NCBI GenBank assembly: GCA_039815825.1
Contig: JBCBYO010000001.1
Coordinates: forward strand, 124,001-188,000
DNA: 64,000 bases
Direction: 5' to 3'
Origin: JBCBDX01 sp039815825
Lineage (GTDB): Bacteria; Pseudomonadota; Alphaproteobacteria; Rhizobiales; Rhizobiaceae
In this document: one piece after another, positions 9,230 through 17,826 of the stretch
Layout of the letters: each line of letters starts with the position of its first letter
How positions within the stretch are numbered: position 1 is the first letter of the stretch
The notes under the pieces: generated by a model
What the model saw: the letters and a program-made list of their open reading frames with translations, nothing else
Databases searched by the model: none
Told to the model about the DNA's origin: nothing
Translations under genes and position numbers: made by a program

Positions 9230-9859
9230 TCAAATTTCAGTTTCATCTGACGGGAATATGTCACCGCCGTCGGTTGTTTCGCCACGCGCTTCTCGGGCTG
9301 CTTTGTCGGCTTTAAGGGAAGCGCGAATCAAATCGTCGGTTAAAATGAGGCGCGCATCAGCGACGACCTCAAATGGTATTGTGTGCTCATTGTCCTCGCC
9401 GATTGCAGGTTGGTCGCGAAACAATGTCATCGCCTCTGGTGTTACATCGGTAATGGTACCGCGAAAGCGCTTGCGCCCATTGACCATCACTGAAGTCTCA
9501 AGCTTGCAAATGTGTCCCCGCCATTTGGCGAAATCCGATTTGCGCACCAACGGGCGATCAATACCCGGCGAAGACATTTCCAAATGGTATGCCTTGTCGA
9601 TAGGGTCCTCGACATCCAAAAGTGGCGAAATCATCCGGCTGACCTGCTCGCAGTCTTCGACAGTCATGGTGCCATCTGCGCGCTCTGCCATGATTTGTAA
9701 CGTAAGACCGTTCATTCCGGACAAGCGAACACGCACCAGCCGGTACCCTTCGCCATTTAAAACCGGCTCAATAATAGACGCGACTTTAGCGTCCACGCCC
9801 GTCTCTACGACGATACGTGGTTCATCATCTGTAATCGGTTCGAGCTGCTCAAAGCCCAT
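9230..9859 (-). CDS. rimP: Ribosome maturation factor RimP
   Basis: A 209-residue RimP, needed for 30S subunit assembly. The N-terminal domain has GYRLVRVRLSG and the MTVEDCEQVSRMISPLLD helix, and the LEMSSPGIDRPL motif is the family hallmark. The SH3-like C-terminal domain follows. The open frame extends far upstream through a terminator-like hairpin and into the divergent deacetylase gene, so the ATG at 9859 is the sensible start. It is the first gene of the rimP-nusA-ylxR-infB-rbfA-truB operon, which is probably controlled by the leader described separately. Confidence 0.96.
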   Translation of the reverse strand: MGFEQLEPITDDEPRIVVETGVDAKVASIIEPVLNGEGYRLVRVRLSGMNGLTLQIMAERADGTMTVEDCEQVSRMISPLLDVEDPIDKAYHLEMSSPGIDRPLVRKSDFAKWRGHICKLETSVMVNGRKRFRGTITDVTPEAMTLFRDQPAIGEDNEHTIPFEVVADARLILTDDLIRASLKADKAAREARGETTDGGDIFPSDETEI

Positions 9860-9882
9860 CAGTCTGGCTTTCCTTTGCCAAT

Positions 9883-9911
9883 AAAAAAGAGCGGGTCCGG
9901 CGGGCCCACTC
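9883..9911 (-). terminator. Intrinsic-terminator-like hairpin in the rimP leader (possible attenuator)
   Basis: On the minus strand, GAGTGGGCCC and GGACCCGCTC form a ten-position stem with one G-U wobble and one A-C mismatch around a GCC loop (9911-9889). Six T residues follow immediately (9888-9883). The element ends 24 bp before the rimP ATG and lies downstream of the only good promoter, so it sits inside the operon's own leader. A short hairpin, TCTCT-TATC-AGAGA, lies just upstream and shares two bases with its 5' arm. Because it is between promoter and first gene, attenuation or autoregulation through NusA is a natural hypothesis. Confidence 0.6.
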
Positions 9912-9939
9912 TCTGATAAGAGATTTTGTTGTTGAGGGG

Positions 9940-9968
9940 CATATACGGGGTCAAACGCGGTAGCGCAA
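9940..9968 (-). promoter_or_regulatory. Candidate sigma-70-type promoter of the rimP-nusA-infB operon
   Basis: Reading the minus strand, TTGCGC (9968-9963) and TATATG (9945-9940) are separated by exactly 17 bp. This spacing and these hexamers suit alphaproteobacterial housekeeping promoters. Transcription would start near 9933, giving a leader of about 75 nt before rimP that includes the terminator-like hairpin. Confidence 0.5.
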
Positions 9969-10034
9969 GGGGCTGTTCGTAAGGGGCTCGTTAACCACGT
10001 CCGTTTACGATTACCAGCAAATCTGTGGTGGGGG

Positions 10035-10877
10035 ATGCCGCGCATGTTTGTAACTAGCAACGCAAAGGCGGTGTGCCGCCTAACGTGTACTCTTTTTGCG
10101 CTGGCTATGCTGGCTGCGTGCACGACGACGAAAAGCGAACAGACCGACACTGACGTGTCACCCAGCGGATTTGCAGCTTCGCAGACCGATCGCGATTTGC
10201 GTGAAACTGCCTCGCAGGCGCGCGCCACTTCCCTTTCAGGCCGAACGCTCCGCGTCAGCCGTATAAGTGATATTCGACTGAACGCGAAAGAAGTCGTTCT
10301 TACCTTTGACGACGGGCCTGTGCCGGGACGCACTGACAAGATCCTAAATACTCTGGACCGTTTCGGTGTAAAAGCGACATTTCTCATGGTCGGCACGATG
10401 GTGAGAAACAATCCAACCTTGGCGCGCAGGGTCTATCGAAGCGGTCATGCGATCGGAAGCCATACGTGGACCCATGACAATTTGGCACGCAAAAGCTTTG
10501 GTGCGTCGATCGCAGACATCAAACGTGGTGAAGATGCGCTTCGCAACGCCGGCATTCGCGACATCCCCTTCTTCAGGTTTCCGTATCTGGCAGACACAAA
10601 TGCGCTCCGGAGACACCTTGCTGGCAGAGGCATTATCGTTCTTGACGCCGACATCGACAGCAAAGACTACCGCAGCCAATCGCCAGATGCGCTAGCAAGC
10701 CGAACGATGGCCAAGGTTCGAAGCCGTGGAAGAGGCATTATCCTGATGCATGATTTGCAGCCCCGCACGGTTGCTGCGTTGCCGTCTTTCCTCGCTATGC
10801 TGAAGCGTGAGGGATACAAAGTCGTTAACCTGCAGCCACGGCGCGGGAACCCTGCTTTATCCGTTGCTGCGCGCTAA
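10035..10877 (+). CDS. Polysaccharide deacetylase family lipoprotein (NodB homology)
   Basis: A 280-residue carbohydrate esterase 4-type protein. An N-terminal signal ends in a lipobox, LAAC, with Cys29 the likely lipidated residue. NodB motifs are present: TFDDGP (Asp92, Asp93), the metal site SHTWTH (His143, His147), FRFPY, the DADIDSKDY segment and LMHD near the C-terminus. It should remove N-acetyl groups from an amino-sugar polymer such as peptidoglycan or an envelope polysaccharide in the periplasm. It is transcribed divergently from rimP (175 bp apart), and its last 4 bp overlap the end of the convergent trmB. It is not part of the usual rhizobial trmB-rimP junction as I know it. Confidence 0.88.
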   Translation: MPRMFVTSNAKAVCRLTCTLFALAMLAACTTTKSEQTDTDVSPSGFAASQTDRDLRETASQARATSLSGRTLRVSRISDIRLNAKEVVLTFDDGPVPGRTDKILNTLDRFGVKATFLMVGTMVRNNPTLARRVYRSGHAIGSHTWTHDNLARKSFGASIADIKRGEDALRNAGIRDIPFFRFPYLADTNALRRHLAGRGIIVLDADIDSKDYRSQSPDALASRTMAKVRSRGRGIILMHDLQPRTVAALPSFLAMLKREGYKVVNLQPRRGNPALSVAAR

Positions 10878-11572
10878 ACCCGCTCAAACGTCAGATAACA
10901 GGGTGTGCGCTCTTCGCGGATCGCTTTTGCTTCGTACCGCGTGCGCACCCAGTTTTCATAGGGCGTTCGCCATGATGTGGCGTCTTCCACGATCCATCTG
11001 AAATCATTACGCGCTAGAATGTGCTGCAGTGTCCAATTGACGTAGGTATCAATATCGGACGCAAACCTAAAGCGCGCGCCCGGTTTCATCACCCGAGCAA
11101 AACGGTCGAGATTTTTGTGGCTCACAAAACGTCGTTTCCAATGCCGAGATTTCGGCCATGGGTCAGGGTAGAGCAGATCGATGCCGTCGAGCGATGCTTC
11201 CGGGAGCCAGTCAAGCAGACGCGTGGCGTCGTCATCATAAAGGCGGATGTTTGCGACGTCGGCATCTTCCATCGCCGCGGACATTTTCGCCATGGAGTTC
11301 ACGAAAGGCTCGACACCGATGAAACCGACGCCAGGTCGCCGAAGCGCATGCGCTAAAAGATGCTCGCCACCGCCAAAACCAATCTCCAGATGGATCGCTT
11401 CGACATCGAAATGGAAGAGATTGGCGAGTTGTTCGGGCGCCTCCTGGCCAATATCGACAAAATACCGTTCGCGCACACGATCCAATGCGCTCGACTGCAG
11501 AGGCTTGAGTGTCTTACCCCTGCGACGACCCCAAAACGCTTCGCTGGCGCGCGATGGGCGCTGATCAGCCAT
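10874..11572 (-). CDS. trmB: tRNA (guanine-N7-)-methyltransferase TrmB
   Basis: A 232-residue SAM-dependent enzyme that forms m7G46 in tRNA. The SAM-binding GFGGGEHLLAHAL motif and the GVEPFVNSMAK segment are present. The LYPDPWPKSRHWKRRFV motif carries the catalytic Asp and is diagnostic for TrmB. It follows metK by 9 bp on the same strand and converges with the deacetylase gene with a 4 bp overlap. The start is the ATG at 11572. Confidence 0.96.
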   Translation of the reverse strand: MADQRPSRASEAFWGRRRGKTLKPLQSSALDRVRERYFVDIGQEAPEQLANLFHFDVEAIHLEIGFGGGEHLLAHALRRPGVGFIGVEPFVNSMAKMSAAMEDADVANIRLYDDDATRLLDWLPEASLDGIDLLYPDPWPKSRHWKRRFVSHKNLDRFARVMKPGARFRFASDIDTYVNWTLQHILARNDFRWIVEDATSWRTPYENWVRTRYEAKAIREERTPCYLTFERV

Positions 11573-11581
11573 TGTCCAGCG

Positions 11582-12856
11582 CTAAGCTGCGGCCTTGATG
11601 GCTTGCTTCAGCGGTTTGACCAGATCGGTCTTTTCCCAAGAGAATGAACCGTCGCGACCAGCTTTACGACCAAAGTGACCATAGGCTGCGGTCTTGGCGT
11701 AAATTGGTTTGTTGAGGTTCAAATGTTTGCGGATACCGGTTGGCGACAGATCGACCGTTTCACGGATCGCGTTTTCGATGACACTATCATGTACCGATCC
11801 GGTTCCATGCGTATCCACATAGATGGACAGCGGCTGCGCTACACCGATTGCATAGGACAGCTGGATCGTGCAACGGGATGCAAATCCGGCAGCAACCACA
11901 TTCTTGGCAAGGTACCGCGAAACATAAGCCGCGGATCTGTCCACCTTCGTGGTGTCTTTTCCGGAAAACGCGCCGCCACCATGGGGCGCTGCGCCACCGT
12001 ATGTATCAACGATAATCTTGCGACCAGTCAGGCCAGCGTCGCCATCGGGTCCGCCGATAACGAATTTGCCTGTTGGGTTGATGTACCATGAACAGTCTTC
12101 TGCGATGGGTAGATCGCCCAATGCTTCGCGAATGTACGGTTCGACCACTGCCCGCACTTTCTTTGAGTCCCAGCTTTCATCCATATGTTGGGTGGAAAGC
12201 ACAATGCTCGTCACTTCGGCGGGTTTTCCATCGGCATAGCGGACGGTGACCTGCGATTTGGCATCAGGGCCGAGCTTGGCCGCTTCGCCTTCGCCGGACT
12301 TTCGTGCCGCAGCGAGCAGTTCCAGAATTTTGTGCGAATAATAGATGGGCGCTGGCATCAACTCCGGTGTCTCATCACAGGCAAAACCGAACATGATGCC
12401 CTGGTCGCCTGCCCCTTCTGCGCCTTGCGCATCAGCGGCGCTGTCCACGCCTTGTGCAATATGTGCCGACTGGGCGTGTAGCAAAACGTCGATCTTACAT
12501 GTCTTCCAGTGGAAGCCATCTTGCTCGTAGCCGATGTCTCGGATCGCGCGGCGCGCAGCGGACCGGAAACGGCCCGGCGCTATGACCGGCTCTCCTGCCG
12601 CGTCGGTCACAACATTTCCTTGCTTGTCCTTCTTAAAGAAGACATCCGGGACACGAACTTCGCCGGCAATCACGACGCGGTTGGTGGTTGTCAGTGTTTC
12701 ACAAGCAACGCGAACCTTCCAAAGCGCATCCTCACCCTGCTTGCGGGCTTCCTTGTAGACCATATCCACGATTTCATCAGAAATGCGGTCGCAAACCTTG
12801 TCGGGATGCCCTTCCGAAACGGATTCACTGGTGAATAAGTAGTTTTGACGCGCCAT
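11582..12856 (-). CDS. metK: S-adenosylmethionine synthase MetK
   Basis: A 424-residue methionine adenosyltransferase producing SAM from ATP and methionine. FTSESVSEGHPDKVCD (with the ATP-binding GHPDK), DQGIMFGFA and GGGAFSGKD (P-loop-like) motifs are all present. An insert-containing N-terminal region (PDVFFKKDKQGNVV) accounts for the length, slightly above the E. coli enzyme and usual in this group. The ATG at 12856 (MARQNYLF) is chosen, since the in-frame upstream codon at 12868 adds only MEWK. A promoter-like pair TTGACG-17-TACCAA (12922-12894) would give a leader too short for a SAM riboswitch. Confidence 0.97.
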   Translation of the reverse strand: MARQNYLFTSESVSEGHPDKVCDRISDEIVDMVYKEARKQGEDALWKVRVACETLTTTNRVVIAGEVRVPDVFFKKDKQGNVVTDAAGEPVIAPGRFRSAARRAIRDIGYEQDGFHWKTCKIDVLLHAQSAHIAQGVDSAADAQGAEGAGDQGIMFGFACDETPELMPAPIYYSHKILELLAAARKSGEGEAAKLGPDAKSQVTVRYADGKPAEVTSIVLSTQHMDESWDSKKVRAVVEPYIREALGDLPIAEDCSWYINPTGKFVIGGPDGDAGLTGRKIIVDTYGGAAPHGGGAFSGKDTTKVDRSAAYVSRYLAKNVVAAGFASRCTIQLSYAIGVAQPLSIYVDTHGTGSVHDSVIENAIRETVDLSPTGIRKHLNLNKPIYAKTAAYGHFGRKAGRDGSFSWEKTDLVKPLKQAIKAAA

Positions 12857-12946
12857 TTTCCATTCCAACTCGACGAACAGTGCAGTTGGGCGGTTGGTAT
12901 GGCGTCACGGTTGGCGCGTCAAGCAAACAGACAACAATAGAAACAT

Positions 12947-12962
12947 ATAAATATGTATTTAT
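12947..12962. repeat. AT-rich inverted repeat upstream of metK
   Basis: ATAAATA-TG-TATTTAT, with seven-base perfect arms and a two-base spacer, lies between the stop of the XRE regulator gene and the metK start. It is about 25 bp upstream of the candidate metK -35 element. A second, overlapping register (ACATA...TATGT) extends it to 12943-12964. It could be an operator for the adjacent HTH protein, an UP-like element, or a simple AT-rich spacer. Confidence 0.4.
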
Positions 12963-12984
12963 GTGTTTTTCGGTTGATCCGGCG

Positions 12985-13407
12985 TTAGGGCTCTAGCAGT
13001 TCGTCATCATCAGCCAGAGATTTGACGAGATCGATGATCTTACGCCGGACCTTGGGGTCTGAAATCTTCACAAATGCCCTATTGAGCTGAAGGCCCTCGG
13101 AACTGGACAAAAAGCTGACAACGTAATTGGATCCACTTTCAGCCATTTCGTTTTGTGCGCTCGCGGTTTCGCCCGGCGCATCTTCAAAGAAAAATGAGAC
13201 CGGCACATTTAAGATACCCGCGATGTTTTGGAGCCTGCTCGCGCCGACCCGGTTGGTGCCCTTTTCGTATTTTTGCACTTGTTGGAAGGTGATGCCCAAG
13301 GCTTCGCCGAGCTTTTCTTGGCTCATTGAAATCATTGTTCGGCGCAACCGGATGCGTGTGCCGACGTGAACATCAATTGGATTGGGTTGTTTCTTTTCGC
13401 TAGCCAT
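12985..13407 (-). CDS. XRE-family helix-turn-helix transcriptional regulator
   Basis: A 140-residue protein with a Cro/CI-type HTH at about residues 15-70 (RIRLRRTMISMSQEKLGEAL followed by ITFQQVQKYEKGTNRVGASRL), then a short C-terminal region with KISDPKVRRKIIDLVKSLAD. The helix order and the QKYEKG recognition segment are typical. It sits between lnt and metK, a position where rhizobia commonly keep such a regulator. Its targets are unknown. The AT-rich inverted repeat directly downstream, in front of metK, is a candidate binding site. Confidence 0.92.
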   Translation of the reverse strand: MASEKKQPNPIDVHVGTRIRLRRTMISMSQEKLGEALGITFQQVQKYEKGTNRVGASRLQNIAGILNVPVSFFFEDAPGETASAQNEMAESGSNYVVSFLSSSEGLQLNRAFVKISDPKVRRKIIDLVKSLADDDELLEP

Positions 13408-13536
13408 GAGCCCCTATTAAATATGCTTAATCTTCAAGTGTCGGACCAGCAACGCGGCCGCCTTTACCCCCAACGGCGCGCACCGTTTGTATGCACCTGT
13501 TCGTGATGCCAAGTCAACGAAGCGACAGTACAACTG

Positions 13537-15129
13537 CTAGCGTTTTGTTCGAAACGTGCCAATACAACCAATAGCAACTAAAAATGCAATTATCAGCCAA
13601 TAGTTGTAATTCTGCTGGAACCCGTAGCTCGTTCTAATGTTGCTGATCGGCACTGCGACATCAACCGCTCCGCGTTGGCCATAAGGGACCCAAGAAATGG
13701 CCCGCCCGAAAGGATCAAAAACACCCGATATACCGTTGTTGGCCACGCGCACGAGCGGCACCCCGCTTTCCACGGCGCGCAGTCGGGCCTGATGCATATG
13801 CTGGTAAGGCCCGGGCGTAGGGCCAAACCAAGCGTCATTCGTCACATTCAATATTAAATCGTCGGCGCCGAAGTCGTCGGGAAAGATTGCTTCATAACAC
13901 ACCAGCGGGGTCACTTTCAGACCATTGACTTCAAGCGAACGACGCGTTGCTGCCGCTGAGTAACCCCGATCGGCTTGTGCAATGGCGCGCAAGCCAAACT
14001 GGTCAAAAAACCGCGCGAACGGAAGATACTCCCCAAACGGAACCAGGTGAACCTTGTCAGCTGCACCTTGAATAATCCCCAAGTCGTCGATGACAACGAT
14101 GGAGTTAAAGAACCGCGCCTTTTCTTCGGCGTCGCCGCCAGATGGTTCTTCACGCACAGCGCCTGTCATCAGTGTCTGGCCAGCTTGCAACATATCACCG
14201 ATCGCCGCCAGCGCAGCGGGCTGGCGGGTTAAGAGGAACGGCACTGCTGTTTCAGGCCAAATTATGATGTCGGGGATCGGCGCATCACTTGAAAGTGACG
14301 ATAGCGCCAAAAGGTCTTCGAATTGTTCAGTCGGATTGCTTTGCTCCACCTTATCGGCTTGGTCCAAGGCGGGTTGAACAATGCGTATGTTGAGGGTCGC
14401 CGACACCTGTGGCGTTGCGGTGAGATGAATGCGCCAATATCCAAAACCAACATGGCCGGTCACGATGATGGTACCGAGTAAAAGCCCGCTGACAATACCT
14501 ACCCAACGCCCCGTTGCGAAAACAGCCGGTAAGCTAAAAAGCGCAACCGCCAGGGCGGACATGCCGAACAAGCCGACAAGCACGACCGATTGCATGGCAA
14601 GCGGTACGGGCATCGCGGCGTAGCCAATCGCATTCCAAGGAAAACCGGTTAGAATGAAACTGCGCAGCCACTCAGCCAGGCCCAATGCCGCTGCAAGCGA
14701 AGCCAACCGTCCAATATTGTCTGACCAAATGATCCAGGCCAGTGCACAACCCAAAGCATAGAAGACTGCCAACAGAGCTGGAAGGCCCAAGACTGCAATG
14801 GGTATGAACCAGGCAAATTCTGGCGCCTCAACCAATAATGCGTTCGAAATCCACCACAGGCCAAAAGTGAAATAGCCAAACCCGAACCACCATCCGATGC
14901 CAGCAGCTTGTTTTGTCCCGTTGGAGGCGTGTCCCTCGCGCGCAATCACGCCATCCAGCAACCAAATGAGTAGCGGAAAGGCGATAAATCCCAGAACAAA
15001 AAGGTGGAATGGAGCCTGTGCGAAGCTGAACAATCCGCCCGCGAAAAACGCAAGCAGCCAGCGCCGCCAACCTGTCAGCAATGTTACCCGAAGCGAAAGT
15101 GCACGCATGATCCTGCCGAATCGTTCCAA
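13537..15129 (-). CDS. lnt: Apolipoprotein N-acyltransferase Lnt
   Basis: A 530-residue inner-membrane enzyme that transfers the third acyl chain to the N-terminal Cys of lipoproteins. Roughly six N-terminal membrane helices (to about residue 220) are followed by the periplasmic nitrilase domain and a final helix. The catalytic triad is visible as Glu in IWPETAVPF, Lys in KVHLVPFGEYLPF and Cys in LVCYEAIFPDD. The start is a TTG at 15129. The MERxGRIM beginning resembles rhizobial Lnt N-termini, so I prefer it to the ATG at 15108. It follows the corC-like gene by about 40 bp. Confidence 0.96.
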   Translation of the reverse strand: MERFGRIMRALSLRVTLLTGWRRWLLAFFAGGLFSFAQAPFHLFVLGFIAFPLLIWLLDGVIAREGHASNGTKQAAGIGWWFGFGYFTFGLWWISNALLVEAPEFAWFIPIAVLGLPALLAVFYALGCALAWIIWSDNIGRLASLAAALGLAEWLRSFILTGFPWNAIGYAAMPVPLAMQSVVLVGLFGMSALAVALFSLPAVFATGRWVGIVSGLLLGTIIVTGHVGFGYWRIHLTATPQVSATLNIRIVQPALDQADKVEQSNPTEQFEDLLALSSLSSDAPIPDIIIWPETAVPFLLTRQPAALAAIGDMLQAGQTLMTGAVREEPSGGDAEEKARFFNSIVVIDDLGIIQGAADKVHLVPFGEYLPFARFFDQFGLRAIAQADRGYSAAATRRSLEVNGLKVTPLVCYEAIFPDDFGADDLILNVTNDAWFGPTPGPYQHMHQARLRAVESGVPLVRVANNGISGVFDPFGRAISWVPYGQRGAVDVAVPISNIRTSYGFQQNYNYWLIIAFLVAIGCIGTFRTKR

Positions 15130-15170
15130 TGTCAGGCATAGCGTTTTTGTTCAGGCCCCGCGAGGCTTGT

Positions 15171-16307
15171 TCAATCAGCGTTTGCCAGCACGGTTTCACG
15201 CCGTGGAGGGTGCGCGCGTCTAACGCCATGTTTCACCCGCGACAGTCGCACTCTTTTGATCCGCCTCGGATCGGCATCGGTGACTTCGATGTCGTACCCG
15301 CCAAAGGGAGGTACAACTTCGCCACGCACGGGCACACGGCCCAGGAGTGAAAAGATCAGGCCCCCGATGGTGTCGATTTCATCTTCGCGGGATATTGCAG
15401 CTTGAACGAAGTCATCACCCAGATGCGCGCGCAACTCTTCAAGCTCGGCTCTTGCGTCAATCAAATAGCGGTCACCGCTGGTACCCACTTTTTGGATGAA
15501 TTCTTCTTCATCATCATGTTCGTCCTCAATATCGCCGACGACCATTTCGACAATATCCTCGAGCGAAACCAAGCCATCGGTCCCGCCATATTCGTCAATG
15601 ACAAGGGCGATCTGAATACGTTGGGCTTGCATGCGTGCCATCAAATCTGAGGCCAACATTGAAGGCGGCACATAAAGAATAGGCCGCATCAATTTCAGCT
15701 CTGCTACGGTCTTTGATAAATCGATCCGAGACAAATCGATTTTTGTTCGACTGGCATTGCTGGCAGGCGTAGCTTCATCAGCTGGCGGATCAGATTTCCT
15801 GCGGCGTCGTTTTTTCCCGCCGGCCTTTGTCAGATAACCCATGACATCGCGGATGTGGATCATACCGCGCGGATCGTCCAAATTCTCGCAATACATCGGC
15901 ATGCGGCTGTGACCACTTTCCTCGAAGAGTTTTAGCACTTCTTCAAGGGTGGTGACGTGATCGATCGCCTGGATATCGGCGCGCGGGATCATCACGTCTG
16001 CGACCTTTACTTCACGCAAACGCAAGATGTTGGCGAGCATCGCACGCTCACCGTCCGAGATTGTCTGGTCATCGGGATGATCATTGGCGAGCGCATCCTG
16101 CAAGTTTTCCCGGGCACTCAGATTTGTCTGAGGGCGGAACAAATAAACCAACCGCTGCAGGAAATTGGGCGCGCGTCTTCCGTTACCCTCATAGGGGATG
16201 AGAGCGGTGTCGGTCAGCGGCTCGAGCGCACCTTGGTTTATTGGACTTGGAGGTTCGTCACTTTCGGCGAGCGTCGCGCTTTCGCCGGTTGATTGTGTTT
16301 CATTCAT
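15171..16307 (-). CDS. CorC/HlyC-type CBS-domain protein (haemolysin family)
   Basis: A 378-residue protein with paired CBS domains (VKVADVMIPRADIQAID to about residue 255, with a basic insert KKRRRRKSDPP between them) and a C-terminal CorC_HlyC transporter-associated domain (YLIDARAELEELRAHLG onward). There is no membrane domain, so it is the soluble, short type placed next to ybeY and lnt in many Proteobacteria. It is linked to Mg/Co efflux or envelope maintenance in relatives, but direct function here is inferred only from family and context. Confidence 0.9.
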   Translation of the reverse strand: MNETQSTGESATLAESDEPPSPINQGALEPLTDTALIPYEGNGRRAPNFLQRLVYLFRPQTNLSARENLQDALANDHPDDQTISDGERAMLANILRLREVKVADVMIPRADIQAIDHVTTLEEVLKLFEESGHSRMPMYCENLDDPRGMIHIRDVMGYLTKAGGKKRRRRKSDPPADEATPASNASRTKIDLSRIDLSKTVAELKLMRPILYVPPSMLASDLMARMQAQRIQIALVIDEYGGTDGLVSLEDIVEMVVGDIEDEHDDEEEFIQKVGTSGDRYLIDARAELEELRAHLGDDFVQAAISREDEIDTIGGLIFSLLGRVPVRGEVVPPFGGYDIEVTDADPRRIKRVRLSRVKHGVRRAHPPRRETVLANAD

Positions 16308-16333
16308 CTTTTGGTGCAGTGCCGTTTTGATGG

Positions 16334-16807
16334 TCAGTTCGTGTAAGGATCGTCGATGCCAATTTGGGCCAAAATAACCGTTTCGGTTGTTTCCATTTCC
16401 TGAGCGTCTGTGTCGCTTTCATGATCATAGCCTAAAAGGTGAAGGAATCCATGAATGATTAAATGGGACACATGATCATTCACGCTCCTTTGGCTTATTT
16501 GGGCTTCCCGCTCTATTGTTTCAAATGCCAACACGATATCGCCGAGCAATGGCGGCAATACACCTCTTTTACCCCCCGGCACGGCGGGAAATGAGAGAAC
16601 ATTTGTTGGCTTGTCCTTGTCGCGCCATTGGGCATTGAGATGTCTGACCACGGCGTCATGGGTGAGCAATACAGACAATTCGCTATGCGCATCCTCAAGG
16701 CCTAGATGGCTGCAAGCTGCGCTTACCGCACCATTGACGAGGCCTTCCCAATCACTGACGTCACCCCAAACATCGCCCTCGACGGAAATGTCGATATCAA
16801 TTGCCAT
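16334..16807 (-). CDS. ybeY: Endoribonuclease YbeY, 16S rRNA 3'-end maturation
   Basis: A 157-residue YbeY/UPF0054 protein. The zinc-binding H-x3-H-x5-H motif appears intact as HGFLHLLGYDH, preceded by VNDHVSHLIIH and the conserved NVLSFP strand. It acts in single-strand RNA cleavage during 16S 3' processing and ribosome quality control. It lies 8 bp downstream of phoH and upstream of the corC-like gene, the conserved phoH-ybeY-corC-lnt order. Confidence 0.96.
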   Translation of the reverse strand: MAIDIDISVEGDVWGDVSDWEGLVNGAVSAACSHLGLEDAHSELSVLLTHDAVVRHLNAQWRDKDKPTNVLSFPAVPGGKRGVLPPLLGDIVLAFETIEREAQISQRSVNDHVSHLIIHGFLHLLGYDHESDTDAQEMETTETVILAQIGIDDPYTN

Positions 16808-16815
16808 CTTTTCGA

Positions 16816-17826
16816 TTAGTCATTGTCGTAGGCGGATACGATCTTGGCAACCAGCGGATGGCGCACAACGTCCGTTTCGCGGAAACGGACCGTGACGATC
16901 CCCTCCACCTCGCGAAGAATTTGGAGGGCTTCGACCAGCCCGGACTTTTGGCCCGGCGGCAGGTCGATCTGGCTCGGATCTCCGGTGACAATCATCCGGG
17001 CATTTTCGCCCAGGCGCGTCAGGAACATCTTCATCTGCATGGATGTCGTGTTTTGCGCTTCGTCCAAAATGATCGCGGCGTTCGACAGCGTCCGCCCGCG
17101 CATAAAGGCAAGCGGCGCAATTTCGATGACACCAGCCGCCAACGCGCGTTCCACCTTATCACCGGGTATCATGTCATAAAGCGCGTCATAGAGCGGCCGC
17201 AAATAGGGATCGACCTTTTCTTTCATGTCGCCGGGCAGAAACCCGAGTCGCTCACCGGCCTCAACCGCGGGTCGCGACAATATGATACGGTCTACCTGTC
17301 CGCGCTCCAACAGCATCGCTGCGTAGGCGACCGCCAAATAAGTTTTACCGGTACCGGCAGGCCCGACGCCAAAAACGAGTTCGGCGCGTTCAAGCGCGCG
17401 CATATACGCGTCTTGATTGGGCGTGCGGGCAAAGATGGTCTTTTTGCGCGTCGCGATTTGCGCTGCTGCTATTCGATCATTGTCCGTCATTTCCGGAAGG
17501 CTGAGCTGATCATCGGCTGCGACAGCCATACGTAAGGCGCCCTCGACGTCGGATGTTTCAATGTCGCGATCAGCCATAGCGAGCAGATCATATAAATGAT
17601 CCAAAGCGCGGCGGGCTTGTTCAGTTGCCGTCGGATCGCCCTTAATCGACACCTGATTGCCACGAGATCGAACATCGACCCCTAGTTGCTGCTCAATCAA
17701 AGCAAGATTTTGATCATATTGCCCGTACAGGGCTCGCGCATGCGCGTTGTTGTCATATGTCAGGACGACATGGGCTAGGTCGGATGCGCCACTTTGGGCG
17801 GCTTTCACATTGGCTTTTGCGTTCAA
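16816..17826 (-). CDS. ybeZ: PhoH-family ATPase (YbeZ)
   Basis: A 336-residue PhoH-like protein. The N-terminal part has KH-like character and is followed by the ATPase domain with Walker A GPAGTGKTYLAV, and IILDEAQNTT as Walker B/DEAQ. A TGDPSQIDLP motif follows. It is thought to act with YbeY in RNA metabolism. The start is a TTG at 17826 that overlaps the miaB stop (TTGA), implying coupling; no in-frame ATG occurs near the beginning of the domain. ybeZ is the E. coli name for this paralogue. Confidence 0.94.
   Translation of the reverse strand: MNAKANVKAAQSGASDLAHVVLTYDNNAHARALYGQYDQNLALIEQQLGVDVRSRGNQVSIKGDPTATEQARRALDHLYDLLAMADRDIETSDVEGALRMAVAADDQLSLPEMTDNDRIAAAQIATRKKTIFARTPNQDAYMRALERAELVFGVGPAGTGKTYLAVAYAAMLLERGQVDRIILSRPAVEAGERLGFLPGDMKEKVDPYLRPLYDALYDMIPGDKVERALAAGVIEIAPLAFMRGRTLSNAAIILDEAQNTTSMQMKMFLTRLGENARMIVTGDPSQIDLPPGQKSGLVEALQILREVEGIVTVRFRETDVVRHPLVAKIVSAYDND

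Noticed and set aside
9258..9884. 208-codon plus-strand frame opposite rimP
   Set aside because: Antisense to the complete rimP gene and its leader hairpin; Ser/Arg-rich translation without a domain.
12857..12984. SAM-II or SAM/SAH riboswitch before metK
   Set aside because: No matching pseudoknot pattern is visible, and the candidate promoter would leave only about 30 nt of leader.
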